Shown: one piece after another, positions 36,960 to 45,213 of the stretch | Layout of the letters: each line of letters opens with the position of its first letter | Position numbering within the stretch: position 1 is the stretch's first letter | Source of the DNA: an uncultured Methanobrevibacter sp. | Lineage (GTDB): Archaea; Methanobacteriota; Methanobacteria; Methanobacteriales; Methanobacteriaceae | DNA length: 64,000 nt | Direction: 5' to 3' | Assembly (NCBI RefSeq): GCF_900314695.1 | Contig: NZ_OMWD01000002.1 | Span: forward strand, 33,759 to 97,758 | Program-made: the position numbers and the translations under genes | The notes under the pieces: generated by a model | Database searches by the model: none | What the model was told of the DNA's origin: nothing | Seen by the model: only the letters and a program-made list of their open reading frames with translations

Positions 36960-37244
36960 TATTTGTGCTCCAATATCTTTTTAAAATATTAGTTAAACTT
37001 TTAATTTTTATAGTATTTAATAATGTTTTTTGTTTTTCATTGTTCAATATCACAATTTTTACTAATTTTTTTCTTAACTTAATATATTTTTATTAATATT
37101 TATTAATCAATTTTTGAAAAATATATATTATTCTTTATATAATATTAAAATATGTTCGGTTATTTGTGATTTAAATAAAAATTATTAAATAGTTTGATTT
37201 TGATATATTATAATTGTAGGCTTATGCCTCAGGTGGTATATAAA

Positions 37245-38015
37245 ATGAAAAACTATTTCGATATTAAAGACAAAGTTGCACTTATTACTGGTGCTTCATC
37301 AGGTCTTGGTTGGCAAATTGCACAAGCATATGCTAGTCAAGGTGCAAAATTAGCATTATTTGCAAGAAGGTAAGAAAGATTACAAGAAAATGTTGCTGAA
37401 ATCGAAAAAGAATATGGCACTGACGTAATGTACGCTGTATGTGATGTCGGAGATTATGACAGTATCACCGAAGCAATTGCTAAAGTTATGGATGCTTATG
37501 GAAGAATCGATATTTTAGTTAATGCTGCAGGTATGGGAAACAACAAACCTGTTATGGATCAATCCAATGAAGAATGGGAAAGACACATACACATTGACTT
37601 AAGTGGTGTATACTACATGTGTAAAGCTGTTGGAGAAATCATGATTGAACAAGAATACGGTAAAATCATTAACATCGGTTCAATCCACTCTAGAGTAATT
37701 TTCCCTGGTGGTGGAATTAGCGCATACTCTTCAGCTAAAGGTGGAGTAATGAACTTAACCAAAAACTTGGCTGTAGAATGGGCACCATATAACATTACTG
37801 TTAATGCAATTGGTCCAGCAGTATTTGAAACCGAATTGACTGTTGAATCCATCGAAATGGAAGGATTCATGGATCTTATTAAAGCATACTGTCCTGCTGG
37901 TCGTTTAGGAAAACCTGGTGAATTGGATGGTATTGCAATTTACTTAGCATCTGATGCATCTAGTTTCTGTACTGGTCAACTCATCTGTATTGACGGTGGA
38001 TGGACTGCTATTTAG
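37245..38015 (+). pseudogene. SDR-family dehydrogenase interrupted by one in-frame stop
   Basis: From ATG 37245 the frame reads a full short-chain dehydrogenase: ALITGASSGLGWQIAQAYA (NAD(P) site), then ARR, TAA at codon 43 (37371-37373), then ERLQENVAEIEKEYG and on without change of frame to 38015. The catalytic SAYSSAKGG (Tyr-x3-Lys), the NAAGMG motif and the C-terminal CTGQLICIDGGW are intact. It resembles gluconate 5-dehydrogenase or 3-oxoacyl-ACP-reductase type SDRs. AGGTGG precedes the ATG. An internal ATG at 37428 could give a 195-residue product lacking the cofactor loop. It is a recent nonsense mutation or a sequence error. Confidence 0.85.
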
Positions 38016-38045
38016 ATAAGAGATTTTTTCTCTTATTTTTTTTCT
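38016..38045 (+). terminator. Terminator of the SDR gene
   Basis: The perfect 8-bp stem ATAAGAGA/TCTCTTAT (38016-38023 with 38029-38036) starts right after the stop codon and runs into about ten T residues. Confidence 0.8.
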
Positions 38046-38088
38046 ATTTTTTGAATATTTATATACTCTTAAAATCTAACTTATTATC

Positions 38089-38937
38089 ATGACTAATTTT
38101 AATTTTGAAGAAGCTATTAACAATTTATCAAATGATGATGTTAAAGTTAGAAAAGAAGCAATAGAATCATTGGTTGGAACAACTGATGAAGAAGCTATTG
38201 AACCTTTAATTAAAGCAACTACTGATGATAATGCTCAGGTAAGATTTAAAGCTGCTGAAATATTGGGAAATATGGGGGATGTAGCTGTTGATAAGTTAAT
38301 TAATGAATTTAATAATGCTGAAGGTAAAGATAAACGTTTCCTTGCTTTTGCACTTAAAGAAACTGAAGACAAAAGGGTAATTCCGTACTTTGTTGAAGCT
38401 TTGGATGATGAGGACTTTGGGGTTAGAAAAGTTGCGGTACGTGCTTTAGGTGAACTTCAAGCTTATGATGAACTTGATAATATTGCCAAATGTCTTGATG
38501 ATGAAGATTGGGGTGTTAAATTGGCTGCCATTCAGGCATTAGGTGATTTAGCAACTGATGAAGCAATCAAACTAATTAAAGATGCAAGAAAAACAGAAGA
38601 TGATAAGGACTTCAAAAAATCTTGTAATAAGGCAATTAAAAAAGCACAAAAAAGACAAAAGGCTAAAGACTCTGGAGAAGCTATCGTAAAAGTTATTCCT
38701 ATGAGCACCATTAAAGAAATGGAAAAAACCAATCCTCAAAAGGCTATAAAAGAATATGAACGTTATGTTGAAGCCAAAATGGCTAAAGATGCTCCATATA
38801 AAAGGTTATGTGTACTTTATAGAAAAGCAAATGACAACGATAATGAAATTAGGGTCATAGAAACTGCTTGTGAAGTATTCGCTGATAATGATAAAAAATT
38901 GTCTTACTTCGAAAAAAGATTGGCTAAATTAAAATAG
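38089..38937 (+). CDS. HEAT-repeat protein
   Basis: The 282-residue acidic protein consists of HEAT-like repeats over residues 1-180 (VRKEAIESLVGTTDEEAIEPLIKA; VRFKAAEILGNMGD; GVRKVAVRALGELQ; GVKLAAIQALGDLA), followed by a charged helical C-terminus (KEYERYVEAKMAKDAPYKRL). Such proteins scaffold protein complexes; the partner is unknown. TATA box TTTATATAC (38058-38066) is centred 27 nt before the ATG without a ribosome site, so the message is probably leaderless. Its 3' end overlaps the convergent amidase gene by nine bases. Confidence 0.88.
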   Translation: MTNFNFEEAINNLSNDDVKVRKEAIESLVGTTDEEAIEPLIKATTDDNAQVRFKAAEILGNMGDVAVDKLINEFNNAEGKDKRFLAFALKETEDKRVIPYFVEALDDEDFGVRKVAVRALGELQAYDELDNIAKCLDDEDWGVKLAAIQALGDLATDEAIKLIKDARKTEDDKDFKKSCNKAIKKAQKRQKAKDSGEAIVKVIPMSTIKEMEKTNPQKAIKEYERYVEAKMAKDAPYKRLCVLYRKANDNDNEIRVIETACEVFADNDKKLSYFEKRLAKLK

Positions 38938-39765
38938 CTGTTTTTTGTTAACTTCATAAATGTCTTCCCTTTTATTTTTTAAAAGAGGAAGCTCTTCTCT
39001 TATTTTTTTTATTTCACTTAAATCGATTTCAGATATTATTAACTCTTCTTTTTCAGTTGCCTCAGATATTACTTCTCCCCAAGGACTTGTAATTATGGAA
39101 TGTCCAAAGCTATGGTAACTTGCATCCTTGTTTAATGCAGGCGCAACACCTACGCAGAAAACTTGGTTGTCCAGTGCTCTTGTGCGGAATAGCAACTCCC
39201 AATGTGCAGGACCTGTAGTCATATTGAATGCTCCCGGATAAAAGAGTATTGATGCACCTTCAAGTGCCATTAATCTTGCAAGTTCAGGAAAACGAATATC
39301 GTAGCAAATTCCAATACCTATTTTTCCAAATTCAGTATTTGCTGTTGTAACATTATCTCCAGCGGTTAAAACATCAGATTCCATAAATTTTATTTTCCCT
39401 TTAACGTCTATATCAAATAGATGCATTTTTCTATGTTTTGCGATTATTTCACCATTCCGGTTAAAAAGATAACTGGTATTGTACAATTTACCATTCTCTT
39501 TTTCAGGAATGGATCCTGCAAGAATGTAAACCTGGTTCTTTGATGCTAAGTTGGAAATTTTTAAAAGAGTTTTGCTTGTTTTTTCTTCTTCACAGTATTC
39601 AATAAATTTGTCATTTGAATAAGGACAGTTGAACATTTCAGGTAAAACTATAAAATCAGAATTTTCATCAACGCTTTTTTCAATCATCCTTTCAGCGTTT
39701 TTTAAATTTTCATCTTTATTGTCAACAACATTCATTTGACAAAGTGCAATCTTAACTCTAGTCAT
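38929..39765 (-). CDS. Carbon-nitrogen hydrolase (nitrilase-superfamily amidase)
   Basis: The 278-residue enzyme has the Glu-Lys-Cys triad: Glu in VLPEMFNCPY, Lys in KHRKMHLFDI and Cys in GICYDIRFPELAR. The sequence is closest in style to the omega-amidase/Nit2 and deaminated-glutathione amidase group (FYPGAFNMTTGPAHWELL). It hydrolyses an amide to acid and ammonia; the substrate, perhaps alpha-ketoglutaramate or a damaged metabolite, is inference. Confidence 0.92.
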   Translation of the reverse strand: MTRVKIALCQMNVVDNKDENLKNAERMIEKSVDENSDFIVLPEMFNCPYSNDKFIEYCEEEKTSKTLLKISNLASKNQVYILAGSIPEKENGKLYNTSYLFNRNGEIIAKHRKMHLFDIDVKGKIKFMESDVLTAGDNVTTANTEFGKIGIGICYDIRFPELARLMALEGASILFYPGAFNMTTGPAHWELLFRTRALDNQVFCVGVAPALNKDASYHSFGHSIITSPWGEVISEATEKEELIISEIDLSEIKKIREELPLLKNKREDIYEVNKKQLF

Positions 39766-39810
39766 ATTAACACTTTAAAAATAAAAATAGAAGTATGAAA
39801 TTAATCATAC

Positions 39811-40509
39811 TTAAGCAATGTCTGCAGTATTTATCATTGTAGTAATATCATCTGAAGTAACTGCATTCATTGATTCTCCAGTAATTTTAAATACATATAG
39901 CTTTCCATCACTAAATAATGAAACAAATCTTGTATAATTACCGTCAGCATTTTCTAAAATAATATTTGAGGAATTTCTACCATCTAATTTAATGGTTTCA
40001 ACAAGTTCCACATAGGAATTATTATTTTGAGCATAACTGATTCTATCTTTAGTAATTTCTTTTAGGGATGAAGACTCTAGTGTACTATTGTAATATTCAA
40101 TTATGGTATTGTTTTCGTTTTTATAGAATTTTGCATTTGTGTGTTCTGCATCACTTCCATTAATTTCTTCCCAATTTCCAGGATATTTGAATGAGAATGC
40201 TCCTTCACTAACTTTAATTAAATCGTTACTTGATACTGAAGAGTTATTGTTATGGTGTGATCCAGTTAAAACAATTCCACAAATCACAATTAAAGTTATT
40301 ATAAGTATTGCACCAATAACAAGTTTTTTTTCTTTTAAAATATTGACAGTGCTTTCATCAGTGGAAGGTTTCTTTGGTTCTGGTGCTTTGTCAAAGATAC
40401 TTTCTTCTTTAATGACTTTAGTTTTTGGTTTAGGGAATTTGTAACCACAATTTCCACAAACAGGAGCACCATCATAACTTGGATTTCCACATTCAGGACA
40501 TTTTTTCAC
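39811..40509 (-). CDS. Zinc-ribbon membrane protein with PsbP-like outer domain
   Basis: The 232-residue protein starts with a zinc ribbon (KCPECGNPSYDGAPVCGNCGYKF), has a linker, one membrane helix (about 70-88, VIGAILIITLIVICGIVL) and an outer domain of about 130 residues beginning GAFSFKYPGNWEEINGSD, which looks like the PsbP/DUF1795 fold. Such proteins are common in Methanobrevibacter and of unknown role. GGAGGTTGAG precedes the start. Divergent from the next gene. Confidence 0.82.
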   Translation of the reverse strand: MKKCPECGNPSYDGAPVCGNCGYKFPKPKTKVIKEESIFDKAPEPKKPSTDESTVNILKEKKLVIGAILIITLIVICGIVLTGSHHNNNSSVSSNDLIKVSEGAFSFKYPGNWEEINGSDAEHTNAKFYKNENNTIIEYYNSTLESSSLKEITKDRISYAQNNNSYVELVETIKLDGRNSSNIILENADGNYTRFVSLFSDGKLYVFKITGESMNAVTSDDITTMINTADIA

Positions 40510-40590
40510 AGCTCAACCTCCATTTAAATTAACAGTATATTTAATAATAATGTTTTTATTTTATAAAAAGATATTTATAATTGTGATAGA

Positions 40591-41070
40591 ATGTCTAGTG
40601 ATGAAATTATTAACATTGATGATATAAATTATGCAGTTTATAAAATAGGTGATTGGAAAAATAATTATGAAATCAATCAGATTGGCATATCAAGTGAAAT
40701 TCCCGTTACAAAAAATACTGTACATCATGTAAAATTATCCATGGAAGAAATAAGGATGTCCACATTTGAAATTTCAGACAAATCAGTCAATGGCTTTGTA
40801 GCTATTGCATTACAATTAAATCCTAAAGTTCAAGAAATGGAATTGGACGATGTAATTGCTCTCGAAGAAAAGGAATATGATGATATTCTCAAAGAATTGG
40901 ATGATTTGGTATTATTGGATGATGATGGAACTCTTTCTTTAGAAACTGAAGATTATCTTATTTATAAATTGGAAAAAGATTGTCACGTTACTAATTCCAT
41001 TCCGGCAAATAAATTTACCAAAAGATTTTACCTGGACGAAATGAAAAGAATTGAGGATGCATTGAGTTAA
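40591..41070 (+). CDS. Unknown acidic soluble protein
   Basis: The 159-residue protein (MSSDEIINIDDINYAVYKIG) is acidic, without membrane segments, with an LDDVIALEEKEYDDILKELDDL helix near residue 90. No family recognised. GTGAT lies three bases before the ATG, and TTTTATAAAAAG around 40559 is the probable TATA box. Its stop overlaps the 3' end of the convergent nucS gene by four bases. Confidence 0.72.
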   Translation: MSSDEIINIDDINYAVYKIGDWKNNYEINQIGISSEIPVTKNTVHHVKLSMEEIRMSTFEISDKSVNGFVAIALQLNPKVQEMELDDVIALEEKEYDDILKELDDLVLLDDDGTLSLETEDYLIYKLEKDCHVTNSIPANKFTKRFYLDEMKRIEDALS

Positions 41071-41849
41071 AATGCATCTAATGTTATTTTCTTATCTCTT
41101 TTTAATTCTCGAGGAGGTTCAACTGATACGAATTCAATGCCCTCTTCTTCAAGAAGTTCTTCCGCATCATTCATGATTGATGGGGCCACGAGCAATCCTC
41201 GAATTTTTTTCTTTTGAGCTTTACATTCTTTTAGATAATCATTATCTGTATTTTCAAGGTCTTGGAGGTATCTTCTTAGTTGTTTTACTGCACTGACTCC
41301 AGCTTTACGAGCTTTTAATTCCAAAACCATTAAATTATTATCTTTATCTTTTCCTAAAATGTCAATAAAACCATGCTCCACGCTATATTCTCGTGTGGTT
41401 GGAATAAAACCGTCTTCAATCATGTGTGGTTTTTCCATTATCATATCGCTCATGTCTTTTTCATATCCTGCCTGTTCGAGTTCTTCAAAGTCTTCAATAT
41501 TGGCATAATTGATAAACTGGATTTTTCTTATCTCGACTGTTAGCAACTCTTTGGGTGTTCTTCTGTGGCTTTCTAAGAAAAGATTGTCATTTTTAATGTA
41601 ACTTCTTGTTTTTGATTTTGGAGGTTGCCAATTGACCGGTTCTACTTTTTTGTCTTGGTGGATTAAGAATGCCCCATCGGGCTTTATCATAATTATACGT
41701 TCTCCCCAATCTAGCTCACTTAATGCTCTACCTTCATAATTGACTTTGCAGCATGCAAATATTAATATTGTCGCTCTTTTACGCAAAGCTTCATGAACCA
41801 AATCATATGCATCTTCACAATTAGGTTTTTCTAAAATTTTATATTTCAT
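41067..41849 (-). CDS. nucS: Endonuclease NucS (EndoMS)
   Basis: The 260-residue nuclease has the N-terminal half (ATILIFACCKVNYEGRA; GERIIMIKPDGAFLIHQ; VNWQPPKSKTRSY) and the C-terminal RecB-like nuclease with VEHGFIDILGKDKDNNLMVLELKARKAG (Asp, Glu-x-Lys) and QLRRYLQDLE. NucS/EndoMS cuts mismatched or branched DNA and does non-canonical mismatch repair together with PCNA in archaea lacking MutS-MutL. ATG 41849 follows a GTG by one codon (GTGATG), and either could be used. Divergent by about 50 bases from the next gene. Confidence 0.94.
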   Translation of the reverse strand: MKYKILEKPNCEDAYDLVHEALRKRATILIFACCKVNYEGRALSELDWGERIIMIKPDGAFLIHQDKKVEPVNWQPPKSKTRSYIKNDNLFLESHRRTPKELLTVEIRKIQFINYANIEDFEELEQAGYEKDMSDMIMEKPHMIEDGFIPTTREYSVEHGFIDILGKDKDNNLMVLELKARKAGVSAVKQLRRYLQDLENTDNDYLKECKAQKKKIRGLLVAPSIMNDAEELLEEEGIEFVSVEPPRELKRDKKITLDAF

Positions 41850-41870
41850 CACAATAACATTGTTTAGATT

Positions 41871-41880
41871 GATTTAAATA
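41871..41880 (+). promoter_or_regulatory. TATA box of the alpha/beta-hydrolase gene
   Basis: ATTTAAATAA is centred about 26 nt before the ATG at 41902, which would give a leaderless message and supports that ATG as the true start despite the frame problem after it. Confidence 0.45.
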
Positions 41881-41901
41881 ATTTGTTTTTTATAGATTTT
41901 A

Positions 41902-42923
41902 ATGATTAAAAAAAATTCGGTGGGATTAGAATTTACGATGAAGATTATTTTGATGATAAAAATGAATTTTTTACTTTAGATTCATTTGAATTTGAAAATG
42001 GAAATGTTCTTAAAAATCTCAAAGTTGAATATACGACTTTTGGAACTCCAAAATATAATGATGAAGGCATTATTGAAAATGTGATTGTGTATTGTCATGG
42101 TTCCTTGGGCAATTTCGCTTCAATGAAAAAAATTTTACCATTGGTTGGAGAAAATGACCCCTTTGATGAAAGCAAATACTTTTTTATATGTTTATCTGCA
42201 TTGGGATCTCCAGGGTCATGTTCCCCATCATCTACTAATTTAAAAAATAAATTTCCAAAATACACGATTAAAGATGTTGTCAATTTTCAAAAACAATTTT
42301 TAGCCGAAAAATTCAATATTTCTCATGTTTTGGGAATGATTGGAAATTCAATGGGTGGATTTGTCAGTTTAACTCAAGCAATTGAAGACCCTGATTTTGC
42401 AGATTTCATAATCTGCGGGGTAAGTAGCTATAAGGTTGCGGGACATGATTTTATTTTATCAAAGTTTGTCAATGAAATTATAGAATCTGATCCGGACTAC
42501 AACAGGGGAGAGATGACTTACTCTTTGATTAGGACATTGAGATTGGCTAATCTAGCAGAATTTAATTTTGGACTTTCTAAAAAAGCCTTACGTGATATGA
42601 GTAATGAGGAATTAAGTGCAGAATTTGAAAACTTTGGAAATGAAAGTATAAATGTTGATATTTATGATGTGAAGTATTGCAACGAGTCCTGTATGTATTA
42701 TAATGTTGAAAATGATTTGGGCAAAATCAAATCTAAAGTGTTGATTATATCCTGCAAACATGATCCTCATTTCCCTCCGGAACTTGATGGAATTCCAATG
42801 TCTGAAATGATTAATGAATCTGAATTGATTATTATGGATTCTGATTTGGGACATTTATGTTTCAATGAACTTGAAACAATTTCTTCCCAATTGGCTGATT
42901 TCATGGAAAATTTTGAGGGATAA
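41902..42923 (+). CDS. Alpha/beta-hydrolase (MetX-like), apparent N-terminal frameshift
   Basis: The clean frame runs from GTG 42081 (280 residues), but homology to the paralogue at 43268 extends in the same frame back to about 41910 (IRIYDEDYFDD ... FEFENGNVLKNLKVEY ... GTPKYNDEGIIENVIVYCHG). No ATG, GTG or TTG lies in that stretch. ATG 41902, placed a leaderless distance from a TATA box, is out of frame by one base across a run of eight A (41908-41915); nine A would restore one frame. The protein resembles homoserine O-acetyltransferase-type hydrolases: nucleophile in GNSMGG, acid in SCKHDPHF, histidine in DLGHLCF. Substrate unknown. It may be a sequence error, slippage or real damage. Confidence 0.75.
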
Positions 42924-42924
42924 G

Positions 42925-43200
42925 ATGGATGTAAAAATTTCCGATTATGGTGGTGCTGAAGGTAAGAAATTCATAGAATATACCATTTTCGGATTGTCAT
43001 GGGAACAAATCAAATATTTGGATGAAAATTTGACCGAATCCACATTTGTTGATGGGGATTTGTTAAAGATTAAAATGTATTTTGAAGATAAGTTATATCC
43101 TTTTCAAAGTGAGGTTTCAAGAATTCGCCTTGATGATTTCATCTCAAGGGAAGAAATAGAAATGAATGTGTTTCTTTCAAGCTTTTTAGAGGACATGTAA
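42925..43200 (+). CDS. Small unknown protein between the hydrolase paralogues
   Basis: The 91-residue protein (MDVKISDYGGAEGKKFIEYT) is acidic and soluble, with alternating strand and helix. An in-frame start exists at 42865, but the ATG at 42925 is chosen because GAGGG lies just upstream and only one base separates it from the hydrolase stop. I recognise no family. Its position suggests joint expression with the hydrolase. Confidence 0.7.
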   Translation: MDVKISDYGGAEGKKFIEYTIFGLSWEQIKYLDENLTESTFVDGDLLKIKMYFEDKLYPFQSEVSRIRLDDFISREEIEMNVFLSSFLEDM

Positions 43201-43267
43201 ACAATTTCATTCATTTTGTTTAAATTTATATATCCCCTTAAACTTATAATCAAATAACATAATCAAA

Positions 43268-44272
43268 ATGGAGATATTATTCTTGAATGATGGAAAATTT
43301 ATTTATGAATACGATAAATTCAATTTGAATAATTTCAAATTTCAAAATGGTGAAATTCTTGAAGATGTAACTGTTGAATTTATTTTAAAGGGCACTCCAA
43401 AATATGATGATGAAGGAAATATAATCAATGCTATCATTTACTGCCCCAATTATGATAGAAATTGTTTTTCAATAAATGACTATCCTCAGTTAACAGATTC
43501 CGGAACTCCTTTCGATTTAAATAAATTTTTTATTATTTCAATTACTTCTCTGGGAGTTCCAGATTCATGTTGTCCTTCCACAACAGGTTTGAAATACAAT
43601 TTTCCTAAATATGATTTTTTAGACAAGGTAAATTGTAAAAAGCAATTCATTAAGGAAAAACTAAACATTGAAAAAGTTCATGCTATTGTTGGTAGGGGAA
43701 TGGGTGGATATGAAGTTTATACTTGGGCCTGTGAGTATCCTGATGATATGGATGTTATAATAATTGCTAACAGTTCCTTTAAGACTAATGGATATAGGTA
43801 TGTAATAGCTAAAGGAATTGAAAGTATCATTGATTCCAGTAAAGACTTTTATTCGGATATCTATGATGAATCTTTAACCAAAACTATGATTACTATAAAT
43901 AAAATTTTATATTCTCAGTATTTCTCTAAGCGTATCTTTCAAGAAATGACCAATAATGAAATTGATGTGCTGATGGATGAATTTGTCGAGCAAGGTTTGT
44001 TCATAGATATTTATGATTATAACTTGCAAAATGAAGCAATTATTCATTATGATATTGAAGATAAATTAAGCAATGTCAAAGCCAAAACATTGGTTTTGAG
44101 TCCATATGATGATTTATATTTCACGCCTGAATTTGATACTGTTCCCTTGAAAAATCTCGTTGATGATTGTGAAATTGTTGTATTGTCTACATGCGAAGAT
44201 AGATCAAGACAAATTTATTTTAAAGAACTTATTAGTGCTTTAAATTCATTTTTTAAAAAAATTGAAAAATAA
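43268..44272 (+). CDS. Catalytically dead alpha/beta-hydrolase paralogue
   Basis: The 334-residue protein is a full-length paralogue of the upstream hydrolase (FKFQNGEILEDVTVEF; GTPKYDDEGNIINAIIYC; SLGVPDSCCPSTTGLKYNFPKYDF). The nucleophile elbow is GRGMGG instead of GNSMGG, so Ser is Gly. The oxyanion-hole HG of CHGS is replaced by CPNYD, and the C-terminal GH of the histidine loop is gone (CEDRSRQIYF). It is therefore probably a pseudoenzyme, perhaps a binding or regulatory partner. A TATA-like TTTATATATCC lies about 35 bases upstream; no ribosome site is obvious. Confidence 0.85.
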   Translation: MEILFLNDGKFIYEYDKFNLNNFKFQNGEILEDVTVEFILKGTPKYDDEGNIINAIIYCPNYDRNCFSINDYPQLTDSGTPFDLNKFFIISITSLGVPDSCCPSTTGLKYNFPKYDFLDKVNCKKQFIKEKLNIEKVHAIVGRGMGGYEVYTWACEYPDDMDVIIIANSSFKTNGYRYVIAKGIESIIDSSKDFYSDIYDESLTKTMITINKILYSQYFSKRIFQEMTNNEIDVLMDEFVEQGLFIDIYDYNLQNEAIIHYDIEDKLSNVKAKTLVLSPYDDLYFTPEFDTVPLKNLVDDCEIVVLSTCEDRSRQIYFKELISALNSFFKKIEK

Positions 44273-44296
44273 AAAAAGTTTGCTAGTTAAACTAGC
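44271..44296 (-). terminator. Terminator of nadA
   Basis: The stem GCTAGT/ACTAGC (44282-44287 with 44291-44296) begins at the nadA stop codon and on the minus strand is followed by AAAC and seven T. The stem also lies just after the convergent hydrolase gene. Confidence 0.75.
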
Positions 44297-45213
44297 TATT
44301 TTGATGCATCAAGCATATGCTGAACCGCTTTTAAAGATTTTTCAGCAACTTCTTTTGGCAATGTGACTTGTGGAGCTTCATTTACAAGTGAATCTCTTAC
44401 TTTTTCTAGGGTGTGTAATTTCATAGTTTCACAGATTGCCCCTTCAAGTAATGGGTATAGTTTTTTGCCTTCAATTTCCAAATTGATTCTAGTAATCATA
44501 TCAATTTCAGTTCCAAGTACAAATTCTTCCTTATCACTTGAGGTAATGTATCTTAACATGCCTCCAGTTGACATTACTTGGTCACAAGCTTCTTGAACTT
44601 CAATATTACATTCTGGGTGGCAGATTATCTCTGCATTAGGATGCTGTTCTCTTTTTAGTTCAACATCTTCAACATGGAACAGTTTGTGAACATAACAGTG
44701 TCCGCCTTTTGGAACAGGGATGATTTCTTTATCCACTTCTTTAGCAACATGTGTTCCCAAGTTAGTGTCAGGGCCAAATAATATTTTGTCTTGCTTTAAG
44801 CTTTCAGTAACCTTAACAGCATTGGCTGAAGTACATAATGTGTCTGCATGCTGCTTTGCTTCTGCGATACTATTCACGTAAAGAATAACTCCTGCATCAG
44901 GATGTTCCTCTTTTGCTTTTAATAATTCCTCTTCTGGTAACATATGTGCCATTGGACATTCCGCTTCAAGAGTTGGAATAACAATTTTTTTATCTGGATT
45001 TAGGATATATGCAGTTTCTGCCATGAAGTCAACACCGCAAAAGATAACTAAATCTTTATCATCAATTTCAGAGGCTTTAATACATAATTCTAATGAATCT
45101 CCTAAAAAATCGGCAATTTCCTGAATTTCTTTAGGCTGGTAATTGTGCGCTAATATTATAGCATTTTTTTCTTCTTTTAATTTTAAAATTTCTTCCTGTA
45201 TTGAACTACTCAT
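44296..45213 (-). CDS. nadA: Quinolinate synthase
   Basis: The 305-residue enzyme condenses iminoaspartate with dihydroxyacetone phosphate to quinolinate for NAD synthesis, using a [4Fe-4S] cluster. Motifs are ILAHNYQPKEIQEIADFLGDSL, FCGVDFMAETA (first Cys), YVNSIAEAKQHADTLCTSANA (second Cys), HPECNIEVQEACD, TSSDKEEF and the late CETMKLHTLEKV (third Cys). The ATG at 45213 is preferred over GTG 45222, as GGTGA lies a few bases before it. It overlaps the mscS end by eight bases. nadC lies close by on the other strand. Confidence 0.95.
   Translation of the reverse strand: MSSSIQEEILKLKEEKNAIILAHNYQPKEIQEIADFLGDSLELCIKASEIDDKDLVIFCGVDFMAETAYILNPDKKIVIPTLEAECPMAHMLPEEELLKAKEEHPDAGVILYVNSIAEAKQHADTLCTSANAVKVTESLKQDKILFGPDTNLGTHVAKEVDKEIIPVPKGGHCYVHKLFHVEDVELKREQHPNAEIICHPECNIEVQEACDQVMSTGGMLRYITSSDKEEFVLGTEIDMITRINLEIEGKKLYPLLEGAICETMKLHTLEKVRDSLVNEAPQVTLPKEVAEKSLKAVQHMLDASK

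Noticed and set aside
37371..37373. Recoding of the SDR stop as pyrrolysine
   Set aside because: Pyrrolysine uses TAG; this codon is TAA.
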